Positions 16,213 through 24,689 of a DNA stretch of 64,000 nt are shown piece by piece. Source of the stretch: Mycolicibacterium sp. HK-90 (GTDB lineage: Bacteria > Actinomycetota > Actinomycetes > Mycobacteriales > Mycobacteriaceae). The stretch covers positions 6,424,667-6,488,666 of the forward strand of contig NZ_CP129613.1 of the NCBI RefSeq assembly GCF_030486405.1. Reading direction: 5' to 3'. The notes below the pieces were generated by a model. The model did no database searches, had not been told where the DNA came from, and saw only the letters and a list, made by a program, of their open reading frames with translations. Made by a program: the position numbers and the translations under genes. Position 1 is the first letter of the stretch, and every line of letters begins with the position of its first letter.

Positions 16213-17862
16213 TCAGCCGGCCGACGGGACCGGCTCGGGATCCGGCTTCGGCTCGATCCGCACCCGGTCGGCGGACGGGCGCAGCCAGTCCGGCAGCCAA
16301 CGCGGCGGGTTGTCGCCGGCTCCGTCGAACACCCCGCCGGTGGGATCGTCGACGCGGCCACCGTGACGGACCAGGTCCAGCTCCGGACGGTAGATCTGGC
16401 GAATGACCAACGTGCACAACACGATCACCGCAAGATCGCGGAGCAATACGGTGGCGGTGAACCACTGTTCGGGTAGACCCTTGTTCTGTTCTCCGTACAG
16501 GTACAGCATGCGCGGCACCCAAACCAGCGCGTCGATCGTCATCCACGCCAACAAGATTCGGCGATGAGGCAAGGCGAGCACCGCCAACGGCACCAGCCAG
16601 AGCGAGAACTGGGGGCTCCACACCTTGTTGGTCAGCAGGAACGCAGCCACCACCAGGAATGCCAACTGCGCCAACCGGGGCCGCTGTTTCGCGGTCAGCG
16701 CGATGTACCCGATCGCGATGCAGCAGGCCGCGAACAACACCGCGGTAACCGTGTTGAGCACCGTCGGTGGTTCCCAGAAACCCAGATCCGGGTCGAACCC
16801 GCGCCAATCGGTGAACGACCTCACCACGTTGTACAGCGAATCCATGTCGTCACCGCGACGGGTGTTGAGCCGGAAGAACTCTGACCAACCGCGTGGGAAC
16901 AACACCATGATCGGCAGGTTGACCAACAACCAGGTCACCACCGCCGTCATCGCGGCCTTGCCGACCTCACGCAGCCGTCCGGTGCGCAGCCCGAGCAGTA
17001 CCAGCGGAACGAACAGCAACAGCGGATACAGCTTGGCCGCCACGCCGATTCCGATCAGCGCCCCGGCCCACACCGGTTTTCGTCTGGCCCAGGCCAGCAT
17101 CGCCCCGGCGGCGGAGGCCGTCGCCAGGGCGTCGAAGTTGGTGAACACCTGGAAGATCACGATCGGCGAGCCCGCCACCAGCGCGGCGTCCCACACCCGC
17201 CGGCCGGCCATTCGGGAGGTGGCCCAGATCGTGGCCAGCCAGGCCAGCGCCAAACCGAATGCGGCGATGTTGAAGAACATCACCACCTCGGCTACCACCG
17301 GCACCGACACCAGTTTGGTCACCGCGGTGTACGTCTTGGCCAGGGACATCGACACGTACTGGTACAGCCCGGTGAGCACCGGGTATTCCATGTAGCGGAT
17401 CGCCGGGCTGCCGTCGTACTGCACGCGCGGCTTGCCGGTGGCGTCGTTCTCCACCCAGCTGGACTTGTACGGAAACTTGCCCTGGTTCAACAACTCTGCG
17501 GTGTAGAGGGGAACCGTGTCGGAGTAGCACAGCTCGTAATAGGCGCGGTTGTTCTCCCAGTTCGCCACCCGCTGCCCGGCAGTACCGGACCCGGTCGACT
17601 GGAGGCAGGCCGCCTTCGTCGAGTAGCCCAGCGCGAGGAAGACCACCGCGATCAGGAGCATCACCCGCAGCGGGGTCATGAAGCGCGCCCGGCCGATCAA
17701 CGCATGGCGGCCGACGGGCCCGCCCACGGTCTGCGACAGCGCCTCGGCCAGCCGGTCGTTGCGGCTGGGGAGGTCGCGGTCGTCATCGCTCCGCTGGTCT
17801 GCTGCAGGCGGAGCCGGCGAATCCAGCTCTGTCAGTGGAGCCGGCGATACCCGATCCGTCAC
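16213..17862 (-). CDS. polyprenyl-linked glycosyltransferase, GT87/DUF2029 family (Rv0051-like)
   Basis: This is a 549-residue integral membrane protein with a cytoplasmic N-terminus of about 90 residues, then at least ten hydrophobic segments and a soluble C-terminal tail. The GT-C pattern, with a large first extracytoplasmic loop after segment 1 (ACLQSTGSGTAGQRVANWENNRAYYELCYSDTVPLY) and acidic residues there, matches DUF2029 mannosyl/arabinosyl transferases that use polyprenyl-phosphate sugars. The GTG start at 17862 overlaps the ponA1 stop by four bases (GTGA), so translation is coupled; longer upstream frames are only the ponA1 shadow. It corresponds to H37Rv Rv0051. The acceptor is unknown; coupling with ponA1 suggests the cell envelope. 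Confidence 0.85.
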   Translation of the reverse strand: MTDRVSPAPLTELDSPAPPAADQRSDDDRDLPSRNDRLAEALSQTVGGPVGRHALIGRARFMTPLRVMLLIAVVFLALGYSTKAACLQSTGSGTAGQRVANWENNRAYYELCYSDTVPLYTAELLNQGKFPYKSSWVENDATGKPRVQYDGSPAIRYMEYPVLTGLYQYVSMSLAKTYTAVTKLVSVPVVAEVVMFFNIAAFGLALAWLATIWATSRMAGRRVWDAALVAGSPIVIFQVFTNFDALATASAAGAMLAWARRKPVWAGALIGIGVAAKLYPLLLFVPLVLLGLRTGRLREVGKAAMTAVVTWLLVNLPIMVLFPRGWSEFFRLNTRRGDDMDSLYNVVRSFTDWRGFDPDLGFWEPPTVLNTVTAVLFAACCIAIGYIALTAKQRPRLAQLAFLVVAAFLLTNKVWSPQFSLWLVPLAVLALPHRRILLAWMTIDALVWVPRMLYLYGEQNKGLPEQWFTATVLLRDLAVIVLCTLVIRQIYRPELDLVRHGGRVDDPTGGVFDGAGDNPPRWLPDWLRPSADRVRIEPKPDPEPVPSAG

Positions 17863-20387
17863 GGAGGCGGCGGTGGCACCGGGACGCCTGGGGCGCCGGG
17901 CACGACGGGAACTCCCGGCGGCGGTCCGATCGGCACGGTCGTCGGAGGGCCGATCGGGATCGTAATGCCCGGGGCCACTTCGATGGTCGGCTGAATCACG
18001 GTCTCCGAGGGCATCACCGAGATCGGCGGGCCGGTCGGGGTCGTTCCGGGCGGGGGCGCGGCCGGTGCCTGCGGCACACCCGCATAGCCGCCGATCTCGG
18101 TCGGCTTCGGGAACGTCTCCTTGTCGGAGCCTTCCAGCGCGCCGTCCATCGTGGCTTTCCAGATGTCCGACGGCAGACCGGATCCGTAGACCGAACCGCC
18201 CGACGGGGTCTTCAACGGCTTCACGCCCTCGGTGGTACCCACCCACACCGCGGTTGAAAGCGACGGTGTGTAACCGACCATCCAGGCGTCACGATTGTCG
18301 CCCGTGTCGCCGAGCTGGTTGGTGCCCGTCTTGGCGGCCGACTGCCGTCCGCCGGCCAGGTTGTGCCCGCGCGAATAGCCCGCGATCGGTTGCATCGCCG
18401 ACGAGACGTTGTCGGCGACTGCCTTGTCGATGCGCTGTTCACCGTTGTCCTGGCTGGAGGCGTCGAAGAGCACCTGGCCCGAGGAGTTCACCACCTTCTG
18501 CACGAAGTGCGGCTTGTGGTAGACGCCGGAGGCCGCGAGCGTGGCGTATGCCGAGGCCATGTCGATCACCCGGGACTGGTACTGGCCCAGCACCACACCG
18601 TTGTTGGGTGGCCCGCCCTGGCCGTCTTCGGACAGCGTGTGCTCGACGCCGGGGAAGCTCTCGGCCACGCCGGCATCGTGCGCGGCCTTCGCCACGTCCT
18701 CGGGACCGTTCTCGAGCTTGAGCATCAACCGGTAGTAGCTGGTGTTCAGCGACCGCTTGAGCGCTTCGGCGATCGAGCAGGTGCCGCAGCCTTCGCCTTC
18801 GACGTTGCTGATCTTGATGCCGTTGACCGTCAGGGGCCCACTGTCCACCTGGTAGCCCAGACCGATGCCCTGCTGCAGGGCAGCGACCAGAGCGAACACC
18901 TTGAACGACGAACCTGTCGGCAGACCGGCCTGGGCGAAGTCGAAGCCGTTGGCGTCTGAACCGCCGTAGTACGCCTTGACGGCGCCGTCGCGTGGATCGA
19001 TCGAGACCACCGCGGTACGCATGTCGGGCTCTTGGCCGTCCATGTACTTCTCGACCGCCTCTTCGGCGGCCTGCTGGGCCTGCGGGTCGATCGTGGTGGT
19101 GACCTGCAGTCCCTCGGTGTTCAGCGCCTGCTCGCTGATGTCGAACAGGTCCAGCAGTTCCTTGGTGACCTGCCGCTCGATCAGACCGTTCGGGCCGGTG
19201 GTCTGGTTCTGCTGCCGGGCCAGGTCGGGCGGCACGGTCGGCGGGAACACCTGCTGGGCACGCTCGTTGGCCGGCAGCGCGCCCATGTCGACCATGCCGT
19301 CGAGCACCCAGTTCCACCGTTCGGCGGCGCCTTCCGGATCCACCGCGGGGTCCAGCGTCGACGGGCGCTGGATCAGGGCCGCCATCAACGCGCCCTCGGC
19401 GACGGTGAGCTGCTCGACGGGCTTGTCGAAGTACGCCTTGGCGGCCGCCGCGATCCCGTAGGAGCCGCGACCGAAGTAGATCATGTTCAGATACGCCTGC
19501 ATCACAGCGTCTTTGGACCATTCGCTGGCCATCTTGGTGGAGATCACCAGTTCCTTGGCCTTGCGGATCAGACCACCGATGCCCGAGCGCTCGTCACCGA
19601 CCAACGCGTTCTTGACGTACTGCTGCGTAATCGTCGATCCACCCTGCAGATCACCGCCCACCAGGTTGTTCTTGATCGCACGCAGCAGAGCGGTGAACGA
19701 GAAGCCCGGATTGGAGTAGAAGTCGCGATCCTCGGCAGCCATCACCGCGTCGCGCACGTGCACCGGGATCTGGTCGATGTTCACATCCACCCGGTTGCCC
19801 TCGGGAGGCACGATCTTGGCGATCTCACTGCCGTCGCTGGCCAGGATCGTCGAGACCTGCGCGGTGCGGATGTCACCGGGCTGCGGCACGTCGACGATGG
19901 CGTAGGCCATTCCGAACGTCACCAGCGGCAGCAGGATCATCGCCACCACCGCGGCGATCAGCCCGCGCCGGACCAGCTTCCAATTGATGTGGAACTGCCG
20001 AGCCCGCTTCGGCTCAGAATCCGACGGGCCGGACGAACCCGGCCCGCGGCCGCCTCCCGAGCGCGGCGGGGGCGATTTCGGTGGAGGCGGCTTGGGCGGC
20101 GGAGTTCCGTCCATCGCGGCCTTGACGACGTCCAGCGGCGCCGGCCTGCCGTCGCGCACCGGAGGCAGGATCGCGGTGAGGCGGTCATCGGGCGGGACCG
20201 CAGATCGGGGACGACCCGTCGGCACGTTCTCGCGGGGCGTGGGCCCGTTGTCGCGCGGGCTGGGGCCGTTGTCGCGGACCGGCGGACGATTCTCCCGCGC
20301 CGGTGGCCGATTCTCGCGTGCGCCGAGGCGGTCAGCCGCACTACGGGCGTCGTTGGCTGACCGGCTATGGCGCCCTTCGCTATTCAC
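17859..20387 (-). CDS. ponA1: bifunctional penicillin-binding protein 1A (transglycosylase/transpeptidase)
   Basis: The 842-residue class A PBP has an arginine/proline-rich cytoplasmic tail, one membrane helix at about 140-165 (RRGLIAAVVAMILLPLVTFGMAYA), a GT51 glycosyltransferase domain with catalytic Glu in MAAEDRDFYSNPGFSF (about 217) and QGGSTITQQYVKN, and a transpeptidase domain with SxxK in GSSFKVF (about 491), SLN in RSLNTSYY (about 545) and KTGTN (about 685). The C-terminus is a proline-rich extracellular tail, as in mycobacterial PonA1. It polymerises and cross-links peptidoglycan. The GTG at 20387 overlaps the DUF5318 stop by eight bases; a longer upstream frame is not favoured. Confidence 0.95.
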   Translation of the reverse strand: MNSEGRHSRSANDARSAADRLGARENRPPARENRPPVRDNGPSPRDNGPTPRENVPTGRPRSAVPPDDRLTAILPPVRDGRPAPLDVVKAAMDGTPPPKPPPPKSPPPRSGGGRGPGSSGPSDSEPKRARQFHINWKLVRRGLIAAVVAMILLPLVTFGMAYAIVDVPQPGDIRTAQVSTILASDGSEIAKIVPPEGNRVDVNIDQIPVHVRDAVMAAEDRDFYSNPGFSFTALLRAIKNNLVGGDLQGGSTITQQYVKNALVGDERSGIGGLIRKAKELVISTKMASEWSKDAVMQAYLNMIYFGRGSYGIAAAAKAYFDKPVEQLTVAEGALMAALIQRPSTLDPAVDPEGAAERWNWVLDGMVDMGALPANERAQQVFPPTVPPDLARQQNQTTGPNGLIERQVTKELLDLFDISEQALNTEGLQVTTTIDPQAQQAAEEAVEKYMDGQEPDMRTAVVSIDPRDGAVKAYYGGSDANGFDFAQAGLPTGSSFKVFALVAALQQGIGLGYQVDSGPLTVNGIKISNVEGEGCGTCSIAEALKRSLNTSYYRLMLKLENGPEDVAKAAHDAGVAESFPGVEHTLSEDGQGGPPNNGVVLGQYQSRVIDMASAYATLAASGVYHKPHFVQKVVNSSGQVLFDASSQDNGEQRIDKAVADNVSSAMQPIAGYSRGHNLAGGRQSAAKTGTNQLGDTGDNRDAWMVGYTPSLSTAVWVGTTEGVKPLKTPSGGSVYGSGLPSDIWKATMDGALEGSDKETFPKPTEIGGYAGVPQAPAAPPPGTTPTGPPISVMPSETVIQPTIEVAPGITIPIGPPTTVPIGPPPGVPVVPGAPGVPVPPPPP

Positions 20388-20802
20388 TGGCCGTACGCGC
20401 GGACTTGCGCGTGGATCGGGTGCCACGGGCCTTCGGCGGCCGAGGCGCGCCGAGCACATATGACTTGACCAGATGATTCCAACTGCAGGTGCGGCATACC
20501 TCCACCACATGGACCGCGAACTCGTCGTAACGAGTTGCCAACATCACCAGCTCCTCCGCGGTGCGCGCCGAGCCCGAGACCGGGCCCAGATGATCACCGA
20601 ATACCCACGACACCAGCGTGAGCTGCTCTTTACGGCAGATCGGACACATCACCGAACTTTGTTTGCCGTGGAATTTTGCAGCGCGCAGCAGGTACGGGTT
20701 GGCGTCACAGACCTCCGAGACGCCGGTGCGCCCCGAATAGACCTCAGCCAGCAGGGACCGCCGCCGAAGCGCGTAGTCCACCACCTGTCTCTGCAATCGC
20801 AC
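20380..20802 (-). CDS. DUF5318 zinc-ribbon-like protein (Rv0049-like)
   Basis: The 140-residue protein VRLQRQVVDYALRRRSLLAEVYSGRTGVSEVCDANPYLLRAAKFHG is nearly identical to H37Rv Rv0049 in my memory of that family. Two Cys pairs, VMCPICRKEQ and VEVCRTCSWNHL, look like a zinc ribbon. The GTG at 20802 is preceded seven bases away by TACTCT, so the mRNA is probably leaderless. Its stop lies within the ponA1 coding start (8-base overlap), so it is a constant partner of ponA1. The molecular function is not known. Confidence 0.85.
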   Translation of the reverse strand: MRLQRQVVDYALRRRSLLAEVYSGRTGVSEVCDANPYLLRAAKFHGKQSSVMCPICRKEQLTLVSWVFGDHLGPVSGSARTAEELVMLATRYDEFAVHVVEVCRTCSWNHLVKSYVLGAPRPPKARGTRSTRKSARTASE

Positions 20803-20809
20803 GATGACC

Positions 20810-20815
20810 AGAGTA
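20810..20815 (-). promoter_or_regulatory. -10 hexamer TACTCT of the DUF5318-ponA1-GT87 operon
   Basis: The hexamer ends exactly seven bases before the GTG at 20802, the spacing of a leaderless mycobacterial promoter. It is divergent from the TACGAT hexamer at 20859. Confidence 0.5.
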
Positions 20816-20858
20816 CGTCGACCCCCTGGACACCGAGGCGCGACCGCGTCACACCTCT

Positions 20859-20864
20859 TACGAT
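20859..20864 (+). promoter_or_regulatory. -10 hexamer TACGAT of the DUF1707 gene
   Basis: The hexamer ends seven bases before the GTG at 20872, so the transcript is likely leaderless. No Shine-Dalgarno sequence is present. Confidence 0.5.
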
Positions 20865-20871
20865 CATCGGC

Positions 20872-21741
20872 GTGGCGACACGGCAGACCTCGACTACGCG
20901 GGCCAAAGACAGTGATCGCAATGACACCTGCAAGGTGCTCGACAATGCGCTCAGCGAAGGCCAGTTGTCGATGGAGGAACACCGCCAACGGGTGACGGCG
21001 GCCACCAACGCGACCACCCTGGGCGATCTGGCCGGCCTGGTCGACGATCTGCAGAACTCGAACGCACCCGTGCAACTGCCCGAGCTGTCCAAGCCCCGGC
21101 TGCCGCGCATGCCCCGGACACAGGGGCCCGGGTGGGGCCTGCGGCTGGCGATGGCGGTCGTCCTGGTCATCTTCGGGATCGGTATCGGATGGGGCCTGTA
21201 CGGGAACACGTCGTCGCCGTTGAGTTTCAATCCCGACCCGGGGGCCGTGCCCGACGGCATCGACCCGGTGGTGCTGACCCCGCCGACCCAGCTGCAATCG
21301 CTCAACGGCGTCAAAGGGCTCTTCGAGCAGATGCGCCAGAAGTTCGGCGCCACCACCGGTTTCGAACTGCACATCGATCCCGATTCGGCCCTGCTGTACC
21401 GACCCGACCCGCAGGACAACCGTAAGAAGCTCTATTACCGCTACACCGGCGGTTGGGGTGACCCCAGCACAGATCCGCGCAACGTCGAGAAGGACGATCG
21501 TCTCGTCGACCTCGCCGCCTTCGATTACGAGAAGGTCCTCGGCATCATGCGGGGCGCACCCGACACGCTCAACACCAAACGTGCCGACGTGAAGAGCACC
21601 TGGCTGCGGATCACCCCGTCCGAGGACCCGTCCACTCCCGAAGCCATCAACGTCGCGGTGATCGTCAGCAGTGATTTCGGGGGCGGGAGCATCGACCTCT
21701 ACCCCGACGGCACCGTCAAGAGCATGTACCGCAACAACTGA
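20872..21741 (+). CDS. DUF1707 membrane protein (Rv0048c-like)
   Basis: The 289-residue protein begins with a DUF1707 domain (RAKDSDRNDTCKVLDNALSEGQLSMEEHRQRVTAATNATTLGDLAGLVDDL), a short actinobacterial module found at the N-terminus of membrane proteins. A single membrane helix follows at about 87-109 (GLRLAMAVVLVIFGIGIGWGLY), and the remaining about 175 residues are extracytoplasmic and end VIVSSDFGGGSIDLYPDGTVKSMYRNN. It corresponds to H37Rv Rv0048c. The GTG start is supported by the leaderless spacing. The function is unknown. Confidence 0.85.
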   Translation: MATRQTSTTRAKDSDRNDTCKVLDNALSEGQLSMEEHRQRVTAATNATTLGDLAGLVDDLQNSNAPVQLPELSKPRLPRMPRTQGPGWGLRLAMAVVLVIFGIGIGWGLYGNTSSPLSFNPDPGAVPDGIDPVVLTPPTQLQSLNGVKGLFEQMRQKFGATTGFELHIDPDSALLYRPDPQDNRKKLYYRYTGGWGDPSTDPRNVEKDDRLVDLAAFDYEKVLGIMRGAPDTLNTKRADVKSTWLRITPSEDPSTPEAINVAVIVSSDFGGGSIDLYPDGTVKSMYRNN

Positions 21742-21831
21742 CGTCGGGCGGCGCCGCGATCGCGTGCTCCGAGCACGCCGTAGAACGCTCGTAGAACGCC
21801 CGCAGAACCGGCCAACACTTGGCACGCAATA

Positions 21832-21844
21832 TATCGGCGCGATA
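21832..21844. promoter_or_regulatory. TATCG-N3-CGATA palindrome upstream of padR gene
   Basis: The inverted repeat lies 70 bases before the PadR start codon, in an AT-richer patch (CAATATATCG). PadR proteins commonly bind such sites to repress their own gene, so it is a candidate operator. Confidence 0.35.
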
Positions 21845-21913
21845 CAGTTTGGCGAGGTGTTGATCCGTCGTAGCGATCAATTCCATCTGATCTGTCGAAA
21901 GGGGGTGATCTCG

Positions 21914-22459
21914 GTGCTGGAGCTCGCCATCCTGGGCCTCTTGCTCGAATCACCCATGCACGGCTACGAGCTGCGCAAGCGTTTGACGGGTCTGTTGGGG
22001 GCGTTCCGAGCGTTCTCGTATGGCTCGCTCTACCCGGCATTACGTCGCATGCAGGCCGACGGCCTGATCGTCGAGGACGCCGCACCCTTGGGACCGACCA
22101 AGGTGCGCCGGGCTCGTCGGGTGTACCAGCTGACCGATGCCGGAAAGCAGCGATTCACCGAGCTGGTCGCCGACACGGGACCACAGAACTTCTCCGACGA
22201 CGGGTTTGGTGTCCACCTCGCCTTCTTCAACCGCACCCCGGCCGAGGCCAGGATGCGAATTCTGGAGGGGCGGCGTCGTCAGGTGGAAGAACGCCGGGAA
22301 GGTCTGCGTGAAGCCGTGGCGCGGGCCAGCAGTTCGTTCGACCGCTACACCCGTCAGCTTCACCAGCTGGGCCTGGAGTCCAGCGAACGAGAAGTGAAAT
22401 GGCTCAACGAGTTGATCGCGGCCGAACGTACGGCGCAGGGGCGCCCAGAAAACATATGA
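21914..22459 (+). CDS. PadR-family transcriptional regulator (Rv0047c-like)
   Basis: The 181-residue protein starts [52 protein letters not shown], the diagnostic PadR winged helix, and ends with the long C-terminal dimerisation helices ([26 protein letters not shown]). GTG at 21914 is preferred over the GTG at 21905 because AAAGGGGG then has correct spacing. It lies directly upstream of ino1 on the same strand, as in H37Rv (Rv0047c-ino1), so it may control inositol synthesis. A palindrome upstream is a candidate autoregulatory site. Confidence 0.9.
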   Translation: MLELAILGLLLESPMHGYELRKRLTGLLGAFRAFSYGSLYPALRRMQADGLIVEDAAPLGPTKVRRARRVYQLTDAGKQRFTELVADTGPQNFSDDGFGVHLAFFNRTPAEARMRILEGRRRQVEERREGLREAVARASSSFDRYTRQLHQLGLESSEREVKWLNELIAAERTAQGRPENI

Positions 22460-22518
22460 GCACAGCTCCGTACGAGGCCCCCCAGGCCGAACACAAAGAA
22501 CGAGTTAGGAGATCGTCC

Positions 22519-23610
22519 ATGTCTGAGCACTCAGGAGAAATCCGGGTCGCCATTGTCGGCGTCGGTAACTGCGCATCGTCCCTGGTCCAAGGCGTGCAGT
22601 ATTACTACAACGCCGACGAGAACGCGGCTGTGCCGGGCCTGATGCACGTGAAGTTCGGCCCCTACCACGTGCGTGACGTGAAGTTCGTGGCCGCGTTCGA
22701 CGTGGACGCCAAGAAGGTCGGCTTCGACCTGTCCGAGGCCATCTTCGCCTCCGAGAACAACACCATCAAGATCGCCGACGTGCCGCCGACCAACGTGACG
22801 GTGCAGCGCGGCCCGACCCTCGACGGCATCGGCAAGTACTACGCCGACACCATCGAGGTCTCCGACTTCGAGCCGGTCGACGTGGTCCAGGCCCTCAAGG
22901 ACGCCAAGGTCGACGTGCTCGTCTCCTACCTGCCGGTGGGCTCCGAAGAGGCCGACAAGTTCTACGCCCAGTGCGCCATCGACGCCGGCGTGGCCTTCGT
23001 CAACGCCCTGCCCGTGTTCATCGCCTCCGACCCGGTGTGGGCCAAGAAGTTCGCCGACGCCGGTGTCCCGATCATCGGTGACGACATCAAGAGCCAGGTC
23101 GGCGCCACCATCACCCACCGCGTGATGGCCAAGCTGTTCGAGGACCGCGGCGTCACGCTGGACCGCACCTACCAGCTCAACGTCGGCGGCAACATGGACT
23201 TCCTGAACATGCTGGAGCGCTCGCGGCTGGAGTCCAAGAAGGTCTCCAAGACCCAGGCCGTCACCTCCAACCTGACCGGCTCGCTGGCCGGCAAGGTCGA
23301 GGACAAGAACGTCCACATCGGCCCGTCCGACCACGTCGCGTGGCTCGACGACCGCAAGTGGGCCTACGTGCGCCTGGAAGGCCGCGCCTTCGGTGACGTG
23401 CCGCTGAACCTGGAATACAAGCTCGAGGTGTGGGACTCGCCCAACTCGGCCGGTGTGATCATCGACGCGGTGCGTGCCGCCAAGATCGCCAAGGACCGCG
23501 GCATCGGCGGCCCCGTCGAGGCGGCCTCGGCCTACCTGATGAAGAGCCCGCCGAAGCAGATCGCCGATGACGTCGCCCGCACCCAGCTGGAGACCTTCAT
23601 TACTGGTTAG
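22519..23610 (+). CDS. ino1: myo-inositol-1-phosphate synthase
   Basis: The 363-residue enzyme converts glucose 6-phosphate to 1L-myo-inositol 1-phosphate with NAD+, feeding phosphatidylinositol, mannosides and mycothiol. Recognisable are the NAD motif [68 protein letters not shown] and [19 protein letters not shown]. The ATG at 22519 follows TTAGGAGA. An in-frame ATG at 22456, overlapping the padR stop, would add 21 residues but lacks family support. A strong hairpin follows the stop. Confidence 0.97.
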   Translation: MSEHSGEIRVAIVGVGNCASSLVQGVQYYYNADENAAVPGLMHVKFGPYHVRDVKFVAAFDVDAKKVGFDLSEAIFASENNTIKIADVPPTNVTVQRGPTLDGIGKYYADTIEVSDFEPVDVVQALKDAKVDVLVSYLPVGSEEADKFYAQCAIDAGVAFVNALPVFIASDPVWAKKFADAGVPIIGDDIKSQVGATITHRVMAKLFEDRGVTLDRTYQLNVGGNMDFLNMLERSRLESKKVSKTQAVTSNLTGSLAGKVEDKNVHIGPSDHVAWLDDRKWAYVRLEGRAFGDVPLNLEYKLEVWDSPNSAGVIIDAVRAAKIAKDRGIGGPVEAASAYLMKSPPKQIADDVARTQLETFITG

Positions 23611-23616
23611 CGTTTC

Positions 23617-23669
23617 ACTCTGCGCCCAGGGCGTGTGCTTCTCGCACAACTACGCCCTGGGCGCAGAGT
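23617..23669 (+). terminator. long hairpin after ino1
   Basis: A perfect 18-bp stem (ACTCTGCGCCCAGGGCGT with its complement) lies seven bases after the ino1 stop. The 17-base loop itself can pair GTGC with GCAC, and CGTTTT follows. This is a strong intrinsic terminator candidate. Confidence 0.75.
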
Positions 23670-23680
23670 CGTTTTGGAAG

Positions 23681-23686
23681 TAAGGT
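23681..23686 (+). promoter_or_regulatory. -10 hexamer TAAGGT of the alpha/beta hydrolase gene
   Basis: It ends seven bases before the GTG at 23694 and lies immediately after the ino1 hairpin, so the hydrolase gene has its own, probably leaderless, transcript. Confidence 0.5.
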
Positions 23687-23693
23687 CCGGCGT

Positions 23694-24587
23694 GTGGTTG
23701 CCGACGAAGATCTCATTGGCCTTGACGAGTTCGGGCTCCTTGACGAGAACGCCGAACAGATCGGCGTGAAAGGCCCGGTTCCGCCGGTCGAGCGCATCGA
23801 GCAGGGGCCGATCAGCGCGCTGAAGTTCGGCACGGATGCACCGCGGGTGGTGTTCCTGCACGGCGGCGGCCAGAACGCCCACACCTGGGACACCGTGATC
23901 CTGGGACTCGGCGAGCCCGCCCTGGCGGTCGACCTGCCCGGCCACGGCCGCTCCGCCTGGCGCGAGGACGGCGACTACGGACCCAAACTCAATGCGGCAA
24001 GCCTGATCCCGGTGCTCGAAACCCACGCCCCCGCCCCGCGATTGGTGGTCGGCATGTCACTGGGCGGGCTGACCGCGCTGCGGATCGCGGCGACCGAACC
24101 TCGGCTGGTGCCCGAACTCGCGCTCGTCGACGTCACCCCGTCGGCACCCGAACGCCACAACGAGATGACCAAGGCCCAGATGGGCACCGTGGCCCTGGTA
24201 CAGGAGCACCGCACCTTCCCGACGTTTCAGGCGATGCTCGACGTGACCATTGCCGCGGCTCCGCATCGGGACCGGAATTCGTTGCGGCGCGGTGTCTTCC
24301 ACAATTCCAAGCAGCTCGAGGACGGCACCTGGACCTGGCGGTACGACTCGTTCCGCAAGGGTGACGGGTTCGAGGGGCTGTGGGACGACGTCCCGTCGAT
24401 CACCATGCCCACCACCCTGATCCGCGGCGCCAACTCGTTCTTCGTCAACGACGAGGACGCCGAGACGTTCTCCAGAACCGCACCCGGCTTTCGGCGCACC
24501 CATGTCGTCGCCGACTCCGGCCACTCCGTGCAGGGCGATCAGCCGGCCAAGCTCGTGGAGATCCTGCGCGGCATTCTCGGTAGCTAG
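23694..24587 (+). CDS. alpha/beta-hydrolase (Rv0045c-like esterase)
   Basis: The 297-residue protein has an alpha/beta hydrolase core: oxyanion strand VVFLHGGGQNAHTWD, DLPGHGRSAW, nucleophile elbow VVGMSLGGLTAL (Ser in GMSLG about 118), acid region and catalytic His in VVADSGHSVQGDQP near the end. The N-terminal extension (DEDLIGLDEFGLLDENAEQIGV) is characteristic of the H37Rv Rv0045c group, esterases with short-chain ester activity. It is cytoplasmic with no signal peptide. The gene order ino1-hydrolase is that of H37Rv. Confidence 0.88.
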   Translation: MVADEDLIGLDEFGLLDENAEQIGVKGPVPPVERIEQGPISALKFGTDAPRVVFLHGGGQNAHTWDTVILGLGEPALAVDLPGHGRSAWREDGDYGPKLNAASLIPVLETHAPAPRLVVGMSLGGLTALRIAATEPRLVPELALVDVTPSAPERHNEMTKAQMGTVALVQEHRTFPTFQAMLDVTIAAAPHRDRNSLRRGVFHNSKQLEDGTWTWRYDSFRKGDGFEGLWDDVPSITMPTTLIRGANSFFVNDEDAETFSRTAPGFRRTHVVADSGHSVQGDQPAKLVEILRGILGS

Positions 24588-24689
24588 CAGGTCGCCTGCT
24601 GTTAACCCGCTGCTAGCTCAGCTCCCGTAGGTTTCCGCCAGTCCGGCCGCTCAGCCCGCGGCCGGTGTCTGGTGGAAGGATCTGTGCGG

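Noticed and set aside
17863..18246. Extended N-terminus of the GT87 protein
   Set aside because: These codons are the antiphase reading of the ponA1 3' end; the GTGA overlap at 17862 gives the natural start.
20380..21825. 481-codon version of the DUF5318 gene
   Set aside because: The first about 340 residues are the shadow of the DUF1707 gene; the conserved protein starts at the GTG at 20802.
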